Counted from the first letter of the stretch, positions 22,690 through 34,620 are shown. The stretch is DNA of 64,000 bases from Corythucha ciliata (GCA_038030265.1 CM075941.1:46748164-46812163); one strand, 5' to 3'. Notes: generated by a model not told the origin, from the sequence alone. Numbers and translations: made by a program.

Positions 22690-24760
22690 TAGTGATCAAG
22701 TTGTGATAGACCAGTCAATATAGACACAAAAATCGGGGTAAATCGCAAACATGCATGTAATTGATTTTTTTGTTGCGTGTTGTTAGGACCAATGAGAGCA
22801 GTTATTACTCAAGTTTGCAACCCTCAAAACCTTGTGCTTAACTCATGGCACTCGAAAAACTAAGAAATGTCATCACTTTTTCTGGTTTTTTAAACAAAAA
22901 TACCAGATGAAAGAGTTTTTCGAGCATGACCACAGTATTCATTGTTAAAGCCAACTAAATTTGCTACAATTTAAGCCACGCCCGAGTATCCTGGGTCTAT
23001 TAGTTCAGGAAATACAGTCAATCAACAAAATACCTAATCTCGCCAAAAAGCGAGATCTTATTGGTAGGGTAATTTTTCAAGACCCGTAGCACTCAAATAC
23101 ACGGTGATTGGTACTTGGCTGAACAAAATGAGAGGGGTGATTGTACACCCAAAATGCAACAAAAAATTGCCTATGACCTAAGGTCAGATTTCCATTCCTA
23201 GGTCAGATAATCAATTTGTTGTTTTTTAGCACATCACGGGTTTTCGCAACAAAAACATCTGTAACATGGGAAGTAAGCGTCTTAGGTTAAATCCAACGAC
23301 ACCACTGAAAAGAGCACACTTTTTTTTTGTGTGAGTAAAGACATTTTGTGCAATGATAGCGTAAAATTCTTTGAGTAAACTGGGAGAATATCAGGATATT
23401 TTAAAAAATGTCAGTTTTTGACAACTGTTCAAAGCTAGACTACATTAGCCATGGTGCTCCCAGTGCCTGGCAAATTCCTCTGAAACTGTCTGAAGTAACT
23501 TAGTTTAATACTTCATGCTTATTTTACTCCTATCCTTCGCAATTTTTTGATAAAAATCCATTGTTATACCAAAAAATGAGGCAATTAGGCCCATTTTGAG
23601 TGCCTACAAGAAGATCAAGAGCCATCCCTAAAACTTTTTTTTTCAGCTTAATTCACTTTTCCTGTGCTAATCTATGAGGAAAGACAAATACAAGTGGAAT
23701 AAGCTGAAAAAAATTCTTGAAATAGCTTTCGTATCTTCTTTTAGGCACTCAAAATGGGCCTAATTGCCTCATTTTTGTTAAACAATGGATTTTTCTCAAA
23801 ACTTTGCGAAGGACAGGAGTAAAATAAGCATGAAGTACTAAACCAAGTTACTTCATACAGTTTTAGAGGAATTTTCCGGGCGCTGGGAGCACCATGGCTA
23901 ATGTAGTCTAGCTTTGAACACTTGTCAAAAACTGACATTTTTTAAAATATCCTGATATTTTCCCAGTTTACTCCAAGAGTCTTTCGCTAACTTAGGACAA
24001 AATGTCCTTACTCACACAGAAAAAAGTGTGCTCTTTTCATTGGTGTCGTTGGATTTAACCTAGGACGCATGCTTCCCAAGTTACAGCTGTTTTTGTTGCG
24101 AAAACCAGTGATGTGCTGAAAAACGTGAAAAAATCTATTATCTCGACTAGGAAAGGAAATCGGACCCTAGGTCATAAGACAATTTTTGTTGCATTTTGGA
24201 TGTTTAATCACCCCTATTATTTTGCTCAACCAAGTACCAGTCACCCTGTCCTATAGAATATCCACGCGAAAATAAATTTTAGGCAATAGCGTCAGATTCA
24301 AATTGAGCTACTGCCTAAGAATTATTCTCGCGTGGATATTCTGTAGGACCATTATGTCTGAGTGCTACGGGTCTTGAAAAATAACCCTATCAATAAAATC
24401 TCGCTTTTTGGCGATATTACGTATTTCTTGATTGGCTGTATCTCCGAAAATAACAAACGTAGGACGCTCGGACTGGGCTTAAATTGTAGCAAATTTAGTT
24501 GGCTTCAACAATGTATACTGTGGTCATGCTCAAAAAACGCTTTCTTCAGGTATTTTTGTTTAACAGCCTAAAAAATTGATGGAATTTCGTGGTTTTTCGA
24601 GTGCCACGAGTTGAGCACAAGGTTTTGAAGGTTGCAAACTTGAGTATAAACTACTCTCATTGGCCCTAACAATGTGCAAAATAAAAAACAATTACATGCA
24701 TATTTGCGATGTTTGATGTTTATATTGACTGGCCTATGAGTTGTTTTGAGGATTTCAAAT
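22690..24760. repeat. Giant foldback palindrome, arms of about 1 kb
   Basis: Two arms (about 22690-23656 and 23691-24760) are inverted copies, roughly 80-85% alike by eye, meeting at a near-symmetric centre (CAGCTTAATTCAC and AAGTGGAATAAGCTG). Matching pairs include CAGTCAATATAGAC with GTTTATATTGACTG, CTACAATTTAAGCC with its inverse, and CTCAAAATGGGCC. The arms encode no recognisable protein. This is a foldback-type element or an inverted duplication; a transcript would form a very long hairpin. The right arm carries one small MITE absent from the left arm. The right edge touches the 3' end of LINE 2. Confidence 0.85.
24248..24349. mobile_element. Short MITE inside the palindrome's right arm
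   Basis: A 102-bp element with terminal inverted repeats TAGAATATCCACGCG (left) and its inverse ending CTGTAGGAC; the inner bases are also largely complementary. The left arm lacks it at the matching place (about 23105-23112), giving an internal empty site. No clear target duplication is visible. Confidence 0.75.
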
Positions 24761-24799
24761 TTGATAAAAGTAATTAATCTCATGTAGGTAGCTGAATAG

Positions 24800-27700
24800 A
24801 TGGCTTAGGGTCTGAGGGTCCTTTGACCGAAGTAACTCAACGTATGAAAAGCGATGCAGGCCGTGATTTTTACGGGTATTTGCCCATTGGGGGCACTCAA
24901 ATATGAATGTGTTCTGGTGTTAAGGGAACTTCGCAGTTTTCACAAGTTGGTCGATAGCGACCTATTAGGTGGTAGCTGTGAGTGGCTCTGGTATGGCCGA
25001 TTCGAAGGCGGTTAAGGATTATATTTCTTCTTTTCTATTGGTTTCTGGGAGGAAGATATCTTTCAAACTTGACAATTGGGGGAAGATAAGGCTTAATGTG
25101 GAGGAACTTGTCACCCATTTTTCTTGCTGATTCATCCAAAGAGTTCGGGTGATATAGTTATTGTAGTCAGTTAACGGTAGAGGAGGGATAGTGAGGCTGG
25201 ATAAAACGGAGGTGGATGAGGCGTCTTTTGCAAGGCGGTCCACTACCTCGTTGCCATGAATTTCGAAATGACTTGGAACCCACTTGAAACGGATAATTTG
25301 GCCGGCTGCAATTAATGACTGAAAGTCAAGATAGATTTTTCTGATAAGGGGATGGGTGGAAAATTTATCTTCCAAGGCTGTAAGAGCACTTGCGGAATCT
25401 GAGATAATGTAAAATTTTGAAGATGAATTGATCTCGAGACAAAAAAGGATAGCATAGCTTATGGCCTGGAGTTCTGCTGTAAATACAGTTGTGATAGGGT
25501 TTAGCGGAAATTTTTTTAGATAACAATCCTTCCACGTAATATGCACAGCCAACTCCACGATCGCATTTGAAAGCATCCGTTTAGATCAGCTCGAAATCAC
25601 GGGAGGTTGATTTGAAGGAGAGAAATAGCTGACGAATTTCGTTGGGATTTAAATTTTGTTTTGTGTCTGAATGCAGAGAAAAGTCTATGTGTAGATTTGG
25701 CGATAACCATGGATAGTAGGAATAATGGTCTGTTGGTAGTAGCCTGGGGGGTTCAAGCTGTAATTTAGTGCAAAGTCCACGAAAACGAACAGGGAAAGGC
25801 CTTGTTCGCGATAAGCATAGCAAGAACTGTAAGTCGTAGTCACTGAGAGGGGATGGAGAAAGTGGGTGGTTTTGAATTTTAGGGATACTCCATATTTTAA
25901 CATCAGCTGATGGCGGCGTTGGCTTGACGGTAGTTGGGAGGACAATGTATATGTAGAGTGAGTCCACTGGACTCGTGCGAAATGTCCCTAGAGCCATGAT
26001 TTACGGGCGGAACCGTAGACAACGCTAGCGAAGTCTATTTTTGAACGGATGAGAGCTTCAAAGATTTTGAGAATCATTGCAGTGCTACTCGCAGCTCGAT
26101 GTCCGGCAATAGTTTGAATGACCTTCATGTCTGAGTGACACCTATTGCATAAGTCTTGGAGATGATGTTTCCACGTGAGATTTTCGTCAAAGATTAGGCC
26201 AAGAAATTTGTGATGAGGAACATATGAAATCGGTGAGTTGTTTAAGAAGAGTTGCGGTGGGGTATGGGAACGGCGTAAGTGGCAAAAGTGGACGGCAACA
26301 GTTTTTTCTGCAGAAAAGGTGAGGCCACGGTTGGCAGCATTGTGGTTAAAGTGTTAATAGCTGTTTGGAAACTTCGAAGATCTTCGCCAGTTGGGTCTGC
26401 CGGGTAGGATTTATAGAGGCCTATGTCATCAGCATAAAAAGAAATTTGGAAGTCACGTGGAATGTTGTCGGTTAGGTCATTCACGGCCGCCTGGAAAAGT
26501 GGTATGCTCAGGATAGAGCCCTGAGGCACAACATTCTCCTGCGGGTAGGTCTGGGAGAGGGAGGAACCAATACGAACTCGTAGGGAGCGTTGCTCCAGAA
26601 AGTCTTGAAAGACCATAGGTAGGCGGCCCCGAAGGCCCCATTTGTAGACTTGCTTTAAAGCCCCGTATCTCCAAACGCGATCAAACGTGTGTGTGACATC
26701 GAAGAAGATCGCGTTGGTATGATTTCGATTAAAAAAGGAATTTTGAATTGTGTTCTCCAGGTTGACGAGATTATCTAAGACAGAGTGGTTAGAGCGAAAG
26801 CCAGTTTGAAAAGAGTACAGAAGGTTATGCCTTTGTATAAAGTAGTTGAGTCTGAAAAAAATTAGAGTTTCATAAATTTTGGCCATACAGGATGTTAGAG
26901 AGATTGGCCTATAACTGGAGACCTGCTGGAGGTTTTTCCCAGGTTTAGGGACGGGAATAATCAAAGAACACTTCCAAACCGAAGGGTATACACCTTGGGA
27001 CCAAAGTTGGTTATAGAGGTTTAGTAAGAGGACTTTATTTGTGCGGATAGATTTTTGAAAAATTCATTAGGAAGATCGTCTAGGCCTGGAGATTTGTGAT
27101 TTTTTAGTTTTTGTAAAACACGGTTGAGTTCATCGAGAATAAATGGTGTATTGTAGTCGAGGTCATTTGTGGAAAAGTTAAGTGGGGAGTTAGTTTCTAT
27201 TTCGTGTTTGAGGGCCTGAAAGTGAGGCGAGTAGTTAATAGTAGCACATTGTTCAGAATAATGTTTGGAGAAGCACTCAGCGATCGGTTCGGGGTCGACA
27301 ACTTCGGTACTATCTGTGGCACCAAAGGAATATAGGCAATGGAGGCACGGTGTTAATGGGTTTACCTTTGAGATTTCGTATCTTTGTCCAGACCTCGCGC
27401 GCAGAGACGGAGGTAGACATTTGGGAAAGGTACTCGTTCCAAGAACGCTTTTTGGCGTCTTGCTTGGCCCGACGTTCCTGGGCGCGTAGCTTTTTGAAGG
27501 TTATCAAATGCTCTAGGGAGTAAGTTCTTTTTAGTCGGTTGAGAGCGGATTTTTTCTGTTTATTAATTGCATGAATCTCACTATTCCACCAGGGCACGGT
27601 GGGCCGGTTGGAAGGATGGCGTGATTTTTTTACACAGGGAAGAGCGGCCTCGTGGAAGGCGCTAGTATATGCAATTACATTTTGAGAGCAGTTATCAGTT

Positions 27701-28495
27701 ATTAGTGGTGGAAGATGAAGGGAAGAGTTAAAAAGGTTCCAATCGACGTTCGAGAGTTTCCATTTTGGTGGAGATTGAGAGGGACTGTAGGAAGAATGGA
27801 GCTGAATTATTATTGGAAAGTGATCTGAGTGCCTAAGGTCTTCAGTAACCTGCCATGAAAAGGAGGTAACCAAGGAAGGGGATGTAAGGCTAACATCTAT
27901 AGAACTGAAATTTCCCGAGCTAGCTGTGAAGTGAGTAGGAGTACCATCATTCAAGGGAATAAGAGGTATGCTGTCAATAATCTAATTGGAAATCGTTTCC
28001 TCGTGGGGACGTATGTCGAGAACCCCAGGCAGGGTGATGGACGTTGATGTCACCAAGTAGTAGGATGGGCCTGGGCAAGGAACGAAGCAGGTTTCCAACC
28101 TCCCCGTCCACCCAACTACCATCTGGAAGGTAAAGAGAACAGAGAGTAATTTTGAAAGGAAAGTCAATTGTGGCAGCAACAGCTTGAAGGTGAGTTTGTA
28201 GGTTTATAGGTCTGGGGTTGAGAAAGCTTTTTATGTAGAGAGCCACACCTCCATGACGCCGTCGAGCGTCAGGGTTTTGTGGCTCCGTGTGAAAGACAGT
28301 GTAGTTAGGAATTTGGTATGGTTGGTTAAGGGCAAAGTGTGTTTCTTGAACGGCTATAGAGAAAGGGCCATTTGACTTTACAAGGTCTCGGAGTTCGTCA
28401 ACATGGGCAAGGAGCCCGCGAATGTTCCATTGTATGATATTGTGGTTTCTTGGACGGTTGGTAGCACTATGAGAAGAGTGTGGATTTGTAGTCAT
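24800..28495 (-). pseudogene. LINE 2 ORF2, EN-RT-RNase H polyprotein (frameshifted)
   Basis: It starts at an ATG (28493-28495), 18 bases after the ORF1 stop. The endonuclease has QWNIRG, VQETHF, LLGDINVHHPAWG and, after a shift near 27960, LRHSDHFPI, so all key residues are present. The RT has HKSPGLDDLPNEF (about 27060), PVPKPGK, SYRPISLTS, FFDVTHTFDRVWR with the first catalytic Asp, VPQGSILS and FYADDIGLY (about 26430). The thumb runs to SARKSWL, then a TAG near 25995. RNase H keeps TAELQAI, IISDSASAL and WVPSHFEIHGNEVVDRLAK, and its first Asp is readable in a shifted frame (TDAF, about 25575). A final shift near 25015 leads to CENCEVPLTPEHIH near 24900. At least five shifts make it inactive. 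Confidence 0.85.
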
Positions 28496-28512
28496 AATTG
28501 AAAAAGAAGTGC

Positions 28513-29000
28513 TTAGGTAGGATCCTTAGAGGATTTCGCAGGAGACACGGATGGGTCCTGTGATTTATCCGGTGACACTATTGGGGGGGGGGGGCTTTCT
28601 GGGTTTACCCTTTGGCCACCCTTTTTTTGACTTACGCCGAGTGTCTCGTGGTGCCCGGTAGGTTTTGCCAATGTCACCACTGAGCTCATCAGACTCGAGT
28701 TCACGGTCCAACGAGTAGCACCGTGAACCCGTTGGGGTTGGGGGGATGGGCTCAGCGGGAAGGGGAGGGAGACTGGTTGAAGTCTCCTTAGGAATGTTTG
28801 ACTTTTGTTGGGGGAGGGGATTTGTGAGGAGGAGGTGGCGTGAAGATTGGCGGTGGATGTTTAGGAGTTGTATGTACTTTTGCTGCATATGAAGTGCCTG
28901 GTCGAACAGTTGAAGGGTTCGAAGCCATTGCACGAGCTTCTCTCAGAGTCATTTTATGAGTTATTTGCAGTCGCCGTATTGGGGGTCTGCGTGATGGGGG
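28513..29000 (-). pseudogene. LINE 2 ORF1 C-terminal remnant
   Basis: Overlapping frames carry RRLQITHKMTLREARAMA, corresponding to the segment just after the knuckles in LINE 1 ORF1 (EIQRVMVTQ...AKAYV). A Pro-rich, then charged tail follows, ending SPAKSSKDPT at the stop at 28513. At least two frame changes and a poly-G tract near 28583 break it. The upstream zinc-knuckle region is missing. Confidence 0.6.
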
Positions 29001-29080
29001 ATTATTCGCTGGTGGTTCAGGGCAGCCTCCTCCAAGGCTAATTGGAGGTTCGGGCCCCACCCACCGACCCCCACACACAC

Positions 29081-29400
29081 CCTAAGACATGACTAGGTCA
29101 GGGTGTGGGTGCATTGTCGCGGCACTGGGAGAAGGTCCCCAGCAACTCCCAGATATACGCTGTACCCTCGAACACGCCGAGGACATCCCCCTACGGAGCG
29201 CCCCAATACAAAGGAGCCCCACCGCCCCGCAGCGACGCGCCACGCCGTCCAGGAAAGGATAGGGGCCAAGGGAAGGGTTCGACTCAGACTTCAGGAGTTT
29301 GGGTTAGTCTGAGCCCAGCTAGGCACCCCGGGCTCGCCACGCCCGTAGTATCTCGGACCGAGATACCCCCTGGGGGAATAAACAAATGTTACCTATATTT
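29081..29400. other. GC-rich stretch upstream of LINE 2
   Basis: GC-rich sequence beyond the 5' break of LINE 2, including CGGACCGAGATACCCCC near 29357. It may be an altered LINE leader or a foreign repeat. I do not recognise it. The overlapping plus-strand frames have no domain. Confidence 0.35.
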
Positions 29401-29449
29401 AAGTCGTAAAATTGACTTAATAAAAACAGCGCATATAAGTGATTTTCGC

Positions 29450-31940
29450 TCAATTTAGCCGAGAAGTTGACTGTCAATTTTAATCGGGAAATTGCCCGGG
29501 AACACCCAATTTCGGCAATTTACGATCTCTTCCTACGAGCTCTTCCTACAATGTTGGTCAATACGAAACAATAATTCGACTCGTTTGAAAACCAAATGTT
29601 GTTTCTTTGGCCCTTTCAGACGACAATGTCGCCACGGAAATTCGCTCTTCCACAGATTGGCGGACCATGTCGGCCAATTAGCGCTTACGCATAATTTTAG
29701 TCTAATTGACAATTTTAGCCACGAACTAGCTGCTTGTTTTTACCTGCAGCCATGAATTAGCGGGTTTTCTCAATTTTAGCCGCGAATTGAATGAGTGTTT
29801 TGCTCAGAACTATCGGCGAATATAGCGTTTTTCTCTATTTTAGCCGTGAATTAGCGTTTTTCCTGCCTTTAGCCGGGACTTAGTATTTTTTTTTTCCATT
29901 TATATCCGCGAATTATCGCTTTTTCTGCACTTTATCAGCGAATTAGCGCTTTTTCTGAACTCTTCATCCGTGAATTAGTGATTTTCCTCAATTTTAGCCG
30001 TGAATGGCGTTTTTCTGAATTTGTCCATGTATAATTAGCGATTCTCCCCAAAACCCCCCTAGAGTCACCAGGTTTTCTCAATTTCAGCAGCGAAGTAGTG
30101 TTTTTATCCCGAGAATTTGAGGTTTCTCTCAATTTTAGGCCGGAATTGGTATTTTCCTCAATTTCAGCTGCAAAATAGGGATTATTTTGCAGCAAAGAAC
30201 TAGCACTTTGTCTTAATTTATGGAGTGAAATAGAGCGTTTTTTAATTTTAGCCAGGCAAGTTAGTGATTTTTCTCGATATTAGCTGCGAATTACCGTTTT
30301 TTTCATTACTCCAGCGCAACATCAGCTTTTTTGTTCATCTTTTAGCTAATCAGCGCCTTTTCTCGGTCTCAGTACTAGCTTCGAAGTTACAATTTACCCT
30401 CAGAAACTACAGATTTGAGTTCTCTCAATTTTAACGGCGAATCAGCCCTTTGCTCAATTTTAGCCGCGAATTCAGTGCTTATCGGCATTTTAGCGGTTTT
30501 TTTTTATTTGTTTCATTTTTTCTACACTTTATCCGTGAATTAGCCCTTTTTCTTGTTTCAGATCCGCGAATTATTTATTTTTCTTAATTTAAGCCGCGAA
30601 TTAATTCGGGATTTTTCTCAATTTTTGCCGAAAAATTACCATTTTTGTCCCAATTGTAGCCACTATAATTTGCGATTTTTTCTCAGTTTCTGCCATTTGC
30701 GCTTTTTTTCCTCTAGAATGGGCATTTTTTCTTAATTTCAGTTGCAAATTTGCAATGTTGCTCTATTTCAGTCAGGATTTTTAGTCGTCTCCTTCAGCTC
30801 TAGCTCTGGCTTTTAGTCGGCCTCTATACACGGCGAATCAGCGTTGTTTATTTTCTAAATTTTGGTCCAGAAGTAGCAAGACGCTTTTTAGCAGTTTTAG
30901 CCACAAGTATTAACGCGTTTTCCAAACTTTTAGCCGAGTAACTTGCTCAAGGAACAGCGCGTTGTTAATTTTATCCGCTTAAGGACCTAATGAAACTGGG
31001 GATCGCGGGATCGCTGTATTTTCTCCTTTTGTTTTATTTTGTTTTGTTTGTTTTTTTGTCAGAAGGCACGAATTTACTCAATTTAAGCATTCATAGTAGC
31101 TCTTTTGTGGGCCAAAATCGTAGCCAAGCAATTTTCTGGGGACCTGCAAACGTCTTAAATTCGGTCGGATAGGCTGAAAATTGTTGAAAGGAGCCAAATA
31201 TGTACCAAATGTATACCTATGCAATTTTCTCAATTTCAGCCTCTTAACATTTCTTATTTTAGCCACAAGTTACCGCATTTACACTATTTTAGCCGCTCTC
31301 ATCTAGCACGTTTACTCAATTTTAGCCGTGTATTATCAGATTTCCTCAAATAAATCCGCGAATGTATTGGTGTTTCTCAAAAGCTGCGAATCAGCGCTTT
31401 ATCGCGTAATTTAGCCGAAACCAGGGAATCAGGGTTTTTTTCTGTTTTAGCCGCGAATCAAAGGGTTATCTTGTAGCGGTTTTTTTTTTTTTTTTTTTTT
31501 TTTTCAATTTCAGCCGCGAATAATTAACTTCTCTTTATTTTTTTTATTTATTTATTTTTGCGTATAAGCCCTTGTGTCAATTTTGGCCACGAATTACTTC
31601 TCATTTTACCCGAGAATTGCCTCTTTTTCTCAATTTTAGCCGCGTACTGGCGAATTTCCTCACCAATTAGGTTTTTTCTCTTTTTTTACCCGGGAATGAG
31701 CGCTTGTTCTCAATTTTAGCCTCGAATTAGCGCTTCTTTTCAAGTATAGATGCGATTGAGCGCTTATTAAATCAATGTTATCAATGTTTGCGTATTTTCT
31801 CTAATTTAAGCGCGAAGTTTCCTTCAGGTACCTCAAACTGGTATATTTTTCGATAATTTTAGTTGCAAATGAACACCTGCTTTCAATATTAGCCGCGAAT
31901 GAACGCTTTAAAACCTAAAAATGCCTATTTTTTCATCATA
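29450..31940 (+). repeat. Minisatellite A, longest + block
   Basis: About 2.5 kb of the 28-31-bp repeat (CTCAATTTTAGCC plus GCGAATTAGCG) with strong unit drift and a poly-T tract near 31480. Within it, 30790-31220 is a longer non-repetitive segment homologous to 58620-59040: both hold GCGAATCAGC, GGTC(C/T)(A/G)GAAGT and TTAAGGACC...GAAACT in order. This shows a higher-order unit. No coding region is present. Confidence 0.85.
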
Positions 31941-32126
31941 AAGCATTTTAGGGGCCTCCCTCGGCCCTTTAAACGGTGGCCTAGGATGATCTGCCCCTCT
32001 CGCCCCCTTTCCCCTTTCGACCCTTTCCCATTGTGAGATGATGGCGACAATCGCCGGAGCGACGTGGGATGGCCCGACACGTGCAAGATCGGGTTCTCGA
32101 CTTTCTCACCCGTAGGCTGTTGTCAG

Positions 32127-33072
32127 TAGCGTTGAATCGATACTAGTGAATAGAGTAAAGTATATCGTTACTTTTCAATCGATACCCAGTAGTTTTGGTA
32201 TCGATACTTTTACTCGGTGCTGCAAATGAGTATTTCAGGCATCGACTCATCAATCGATACTGACTGAGTACGATTCGATACTTTTTAATCAATACCACTG
32301 AGTATTTTTTATAATTTAAACAAGTAAACTTCTAGCATCGGGTACGTATCGTTTGAAATGAGTATTTTAAGGGGGAGTTGTACATGTGTTTCCTCGACCC
32401 CCCTCCAATCATACCTCGCCTACTTCGCGTTACGGAAATTACCGCCGTATTTCTGCACCAATCCTGGACATCAAGGGCTCATTTAATTCTTCAGGAAATT
32501 CCGCACAACCGTACGATCTTCCTTTTTCATATTTCAACCGCATTCAAACGCACATAAACTTTTACCTTGAAAATTCACACTCTTTCGACGACTTATTTAG
32601 GAAAGCAAGATCGTACGGTTGTGCGGAATTTCCTGAAGATTTAAATGAGCCCTTGAAGTCCACGATTGGTACAGAAATACGGCGGTAATTTCCGTAACGT
32701 GGAGTAGGCGAGGTATGATTGGATGGGGGTCGAGGAAACACATGTACAACTCCCCCTTAATTGGTATGAGTGACTCGAAAAATCATTAGAGAAGGCAGTG
32801 ATTTGGGGGGGGGGGGTTTCTTACAAGCGTATTGAATCAATACCACTAAAGTATCGATACTTTTGAATCAATACCGAGTACTTTTGGTATCGGTACATCT
32901 ACTGATACTGAGCACATATCGATACTTTTTATACAATACCATAAATAAGTACATAATACGTGTATCGATACTTTACTTCCGATACCAAGTACCTACCATT
33001 TGATACTTATACACCATTCAATGCTTCAAATGAGTAAAGAATCGATGCTTTACTGGTATCGATTCAACACTA
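32127..33072. mobile_element. hAT-like element with ATCGATAC subrepeats
   Basis: Ends are TAGCGTTGAATCGATAC (32127) and GTATCGATTCAACACTA (33072), inverted repeats with one mismatch. They are bounded by a perfect 8-bp direct duplication GTTGTCAG at 32119-32126 and 33073-33080. The interior repeats ATCGATACTTTT and variants (GATACCGAGTA, CGATACTGAG) at irregular spacing. No transposase is present. The 394-bp TTAA foldback is nested inside; without it the element is about 550 bp. The surrounding GC-rich sequence is contiguous across the insertion. Confidence 0.85.
32367..32760. mobile_element. TTAA-flanked foldback MITE
   Basis: A 394-bp element, including both TTAA target copies (32367-32370 and 32757-32760). 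Arms of about 155 bp start GGGGGAGTTGTACATGTG and are inverted copies with few mismatches, separated by an unpaired centre of about 80 bp. TTAA target choice is a hallmark of piggyBac-type transposases, although these ends start with G rather than the usual C run. It has no coding capacity: the 100-codon frame across it is an artefact of the arms. Confidence 0.9.
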
Positions 33073-33080
33073 GTTGTCAG

Positions 33081-33240
33081 ACGGCCACTTTCAACACTCA
33101 GCGTGGACCCGTGACGGTGAGCGTTTTACAGGGGTGCAAGTAGGTGGCCGGATGGCGCTCTGAGAAAGAGTGGATTTCCCCGCTCCGTTGTGCTGGAGCA
33201 GGACGGATCGTCGCTCCGTGGGGTAAGGTTGGTCGCCGTA
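33081..33240. other. GC-rich flank of the hAT-like element
   Basis: GC-rich sequence continuous with 31990-32118 when the hAT-like insertion is removed; no frame recognised. It is followed directly by minisatellite E. Confidence 0.4.
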
Positions 33241-33244
33241 CTTC

Positions 33245-33440
33245 GTGGGATGACCCAAAAATGTTTTAACCACAAAGTGCTCGAACCACATGAAGCGTGA
33301 AACATGAAATGCGCAAAAAACGAAAGTATTTAACCACAAATAGCCTTATAATGCTCGAATTACAAAGTCTTGAACCAAAAAAAGTCCTAACCACAACATT
33401 CTAACAATAATATGCTTGAACCAAACAATGCTCGAACAAC
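33245..33440 (-). repeat. Minisatellite E, inverted block
   Basis: Units such as AACCACAAAGTGCTCG and TAACCACAA..., which read TTTGTGGTTCGAGCA on the minus strand, the same family as 16575-16870. Here too it directly neighbours GC-rich sequence. Confidence 0.75.
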
Positions 33441-33770
33441 AATAATATTCAGGTCACGGACCACACTCGAGGCAAAGCCATGTTGATTTCTCATCAAGCG
33501 TAAACCGCCCTTTGGGTTTGAAGTAGCAACTCCTCATGAGTTTGCCGTGATAGTGGTTTAAATGTGTCTTGTAGGTGCTCCGCAAATACTTTAGCCTTTT
33601 GAAGTAGCAAGTGTTCGTAAAATTGGGGGTTTGTAGACCCGAACCCGCGAAATTTTGTCAAAAATCACTCGAGGAGATAAAAAGTCACTAAAATTTTGCT
33701 ACGAACGAGCAGAATTCAAAAACTTTGGTTTTGAAAAAGCGAAATTTAGAATCAAAATAGCCTCAAATGC

Positions 33771-33917
33771 GATATTGTATTTTAAAAGAACCAGACGCCC
33801 ATGATTCGTTTTGGATCAGACAGTGAGCCAAATCCAGCAGCCGATCTCACAGACACTGCTGGTCCGGTTTTTGGGAACCAGAGACTGTGAGCTTTCTGAT
33901 ATTGTATTTTAAAAGAA
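33771..33917. mobile_element. 107-bp insertion between 20-bp direct repeats
   Basis: GATATTGTATTTTAAAAGAA occurs perfectly at 33771-33790 and 33898-33917. The 107 bp between them (33791-33897) are more GC-rich than the flanks and have no poly-A tail or inverted ends. The arrangement resembles a retroposed fragment with a long target duplication, but a local duplication cannot be excluded. Confidence 0.55.
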
Positions 33918-34290
33918 AATTAAGACAATAGGCAAAACGTATAAGTGGGGATGGGATGAGAAGAAAGTTTACCGCCACCCCCCGTAACGCAGGCATAAAA
34001 CCGCCCCTGCGCCAATACAACCATGAACGTATAATAGAACCTAAAAATCCTCATTTTTCCATTTTAAAGGTTTTTTGGAGGCCCTTATGATAGGGGGGGC
34101 CTGAGGCGTTCCCACCCCCACGCCACCACCACGGTGCGCTAATTCTTCCATGACCAAATGTCATGGATTTGGCTTTTTCAAAACAGAATTTATGCATTTG
34201 AAACCCGCTCAATTTCGCTTGTTTTTCTTCTTTCAAAATATCGTAGCTGTAGCTATTTCTTAAATCGGTTGCACATGCTTTAACTAATTC

Positions 34291-34620
34291 GAAATAGTAT
34301 ATTTTACAACGAGTGAGGGAATGGTCACTTTACGCGTGGGATGCGTTAGGCGATAGAGGCGAAGCCGAGTTCGCTAATTACTAACAACGAGCGCGTAAAG
34401 ACGCTCCTTACGAGTTGCGAACGCTATTTTTCGCCTCACCTGGCGAAGTGTGAGGCACTTCACCACGACTCACTCCAAACATGCCACTTCTAACAGTGAC
34501 GGAATAGTATATTGTACAACGAGTGAGTAAAATGTGAATTTACTTGAGAGTGCTACGAGCAAGGAAATACACTTTTATCACGAGTTGTGCATGCAATTTT
34601 TCTCGCGGCATATTAAAATA
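34291..34620. repeat. AGTATATTTTACAACGAGTG repeat pair
   Basis: AATAGTATATTTTACAACG at about 34294 recurs as AATAGTATATTGTACAACG at about 34504, both followed by AGTGAG. Between them lies a GCG-rich segment. An imperfect inverse (CACGAGTTGTGCA) occurs near 34581. It looks like termini of a small unclassified element; no target duplication was resolved. Confidence 0.4.

Larger units (their letters stand above)
24780..29080 (-). mobile_element. I-type LINE 2 (degenerate, 5'-truncated)
   Basis: Same architecture and superfamily as LINE 1 on the same strand: ORF1 C-terminal part (about 29000-28513), then ORF2 with EN, RT, RNase H and the terminal Cys-His motif. Shared strings with LINE 1 include QWNIRG, SARKSWL, CSLYLPD and GVGCAYY. 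The zinc knuckles of ORF1 are absent, so the 5' end is truncated or replaced at about 29000-29080. The 3' end abuts the palindrome near 24780. Unlike LINE 1, the RT palm is complete, but frameshifts interrupt it at several places. Confidence 0.85.

Noticed and set aside
29450..31940. CRISPR-like regular repeats
   Set aside because: Units are head to tail without unique spacers, strongly diverged, and the window is eukaryotic.
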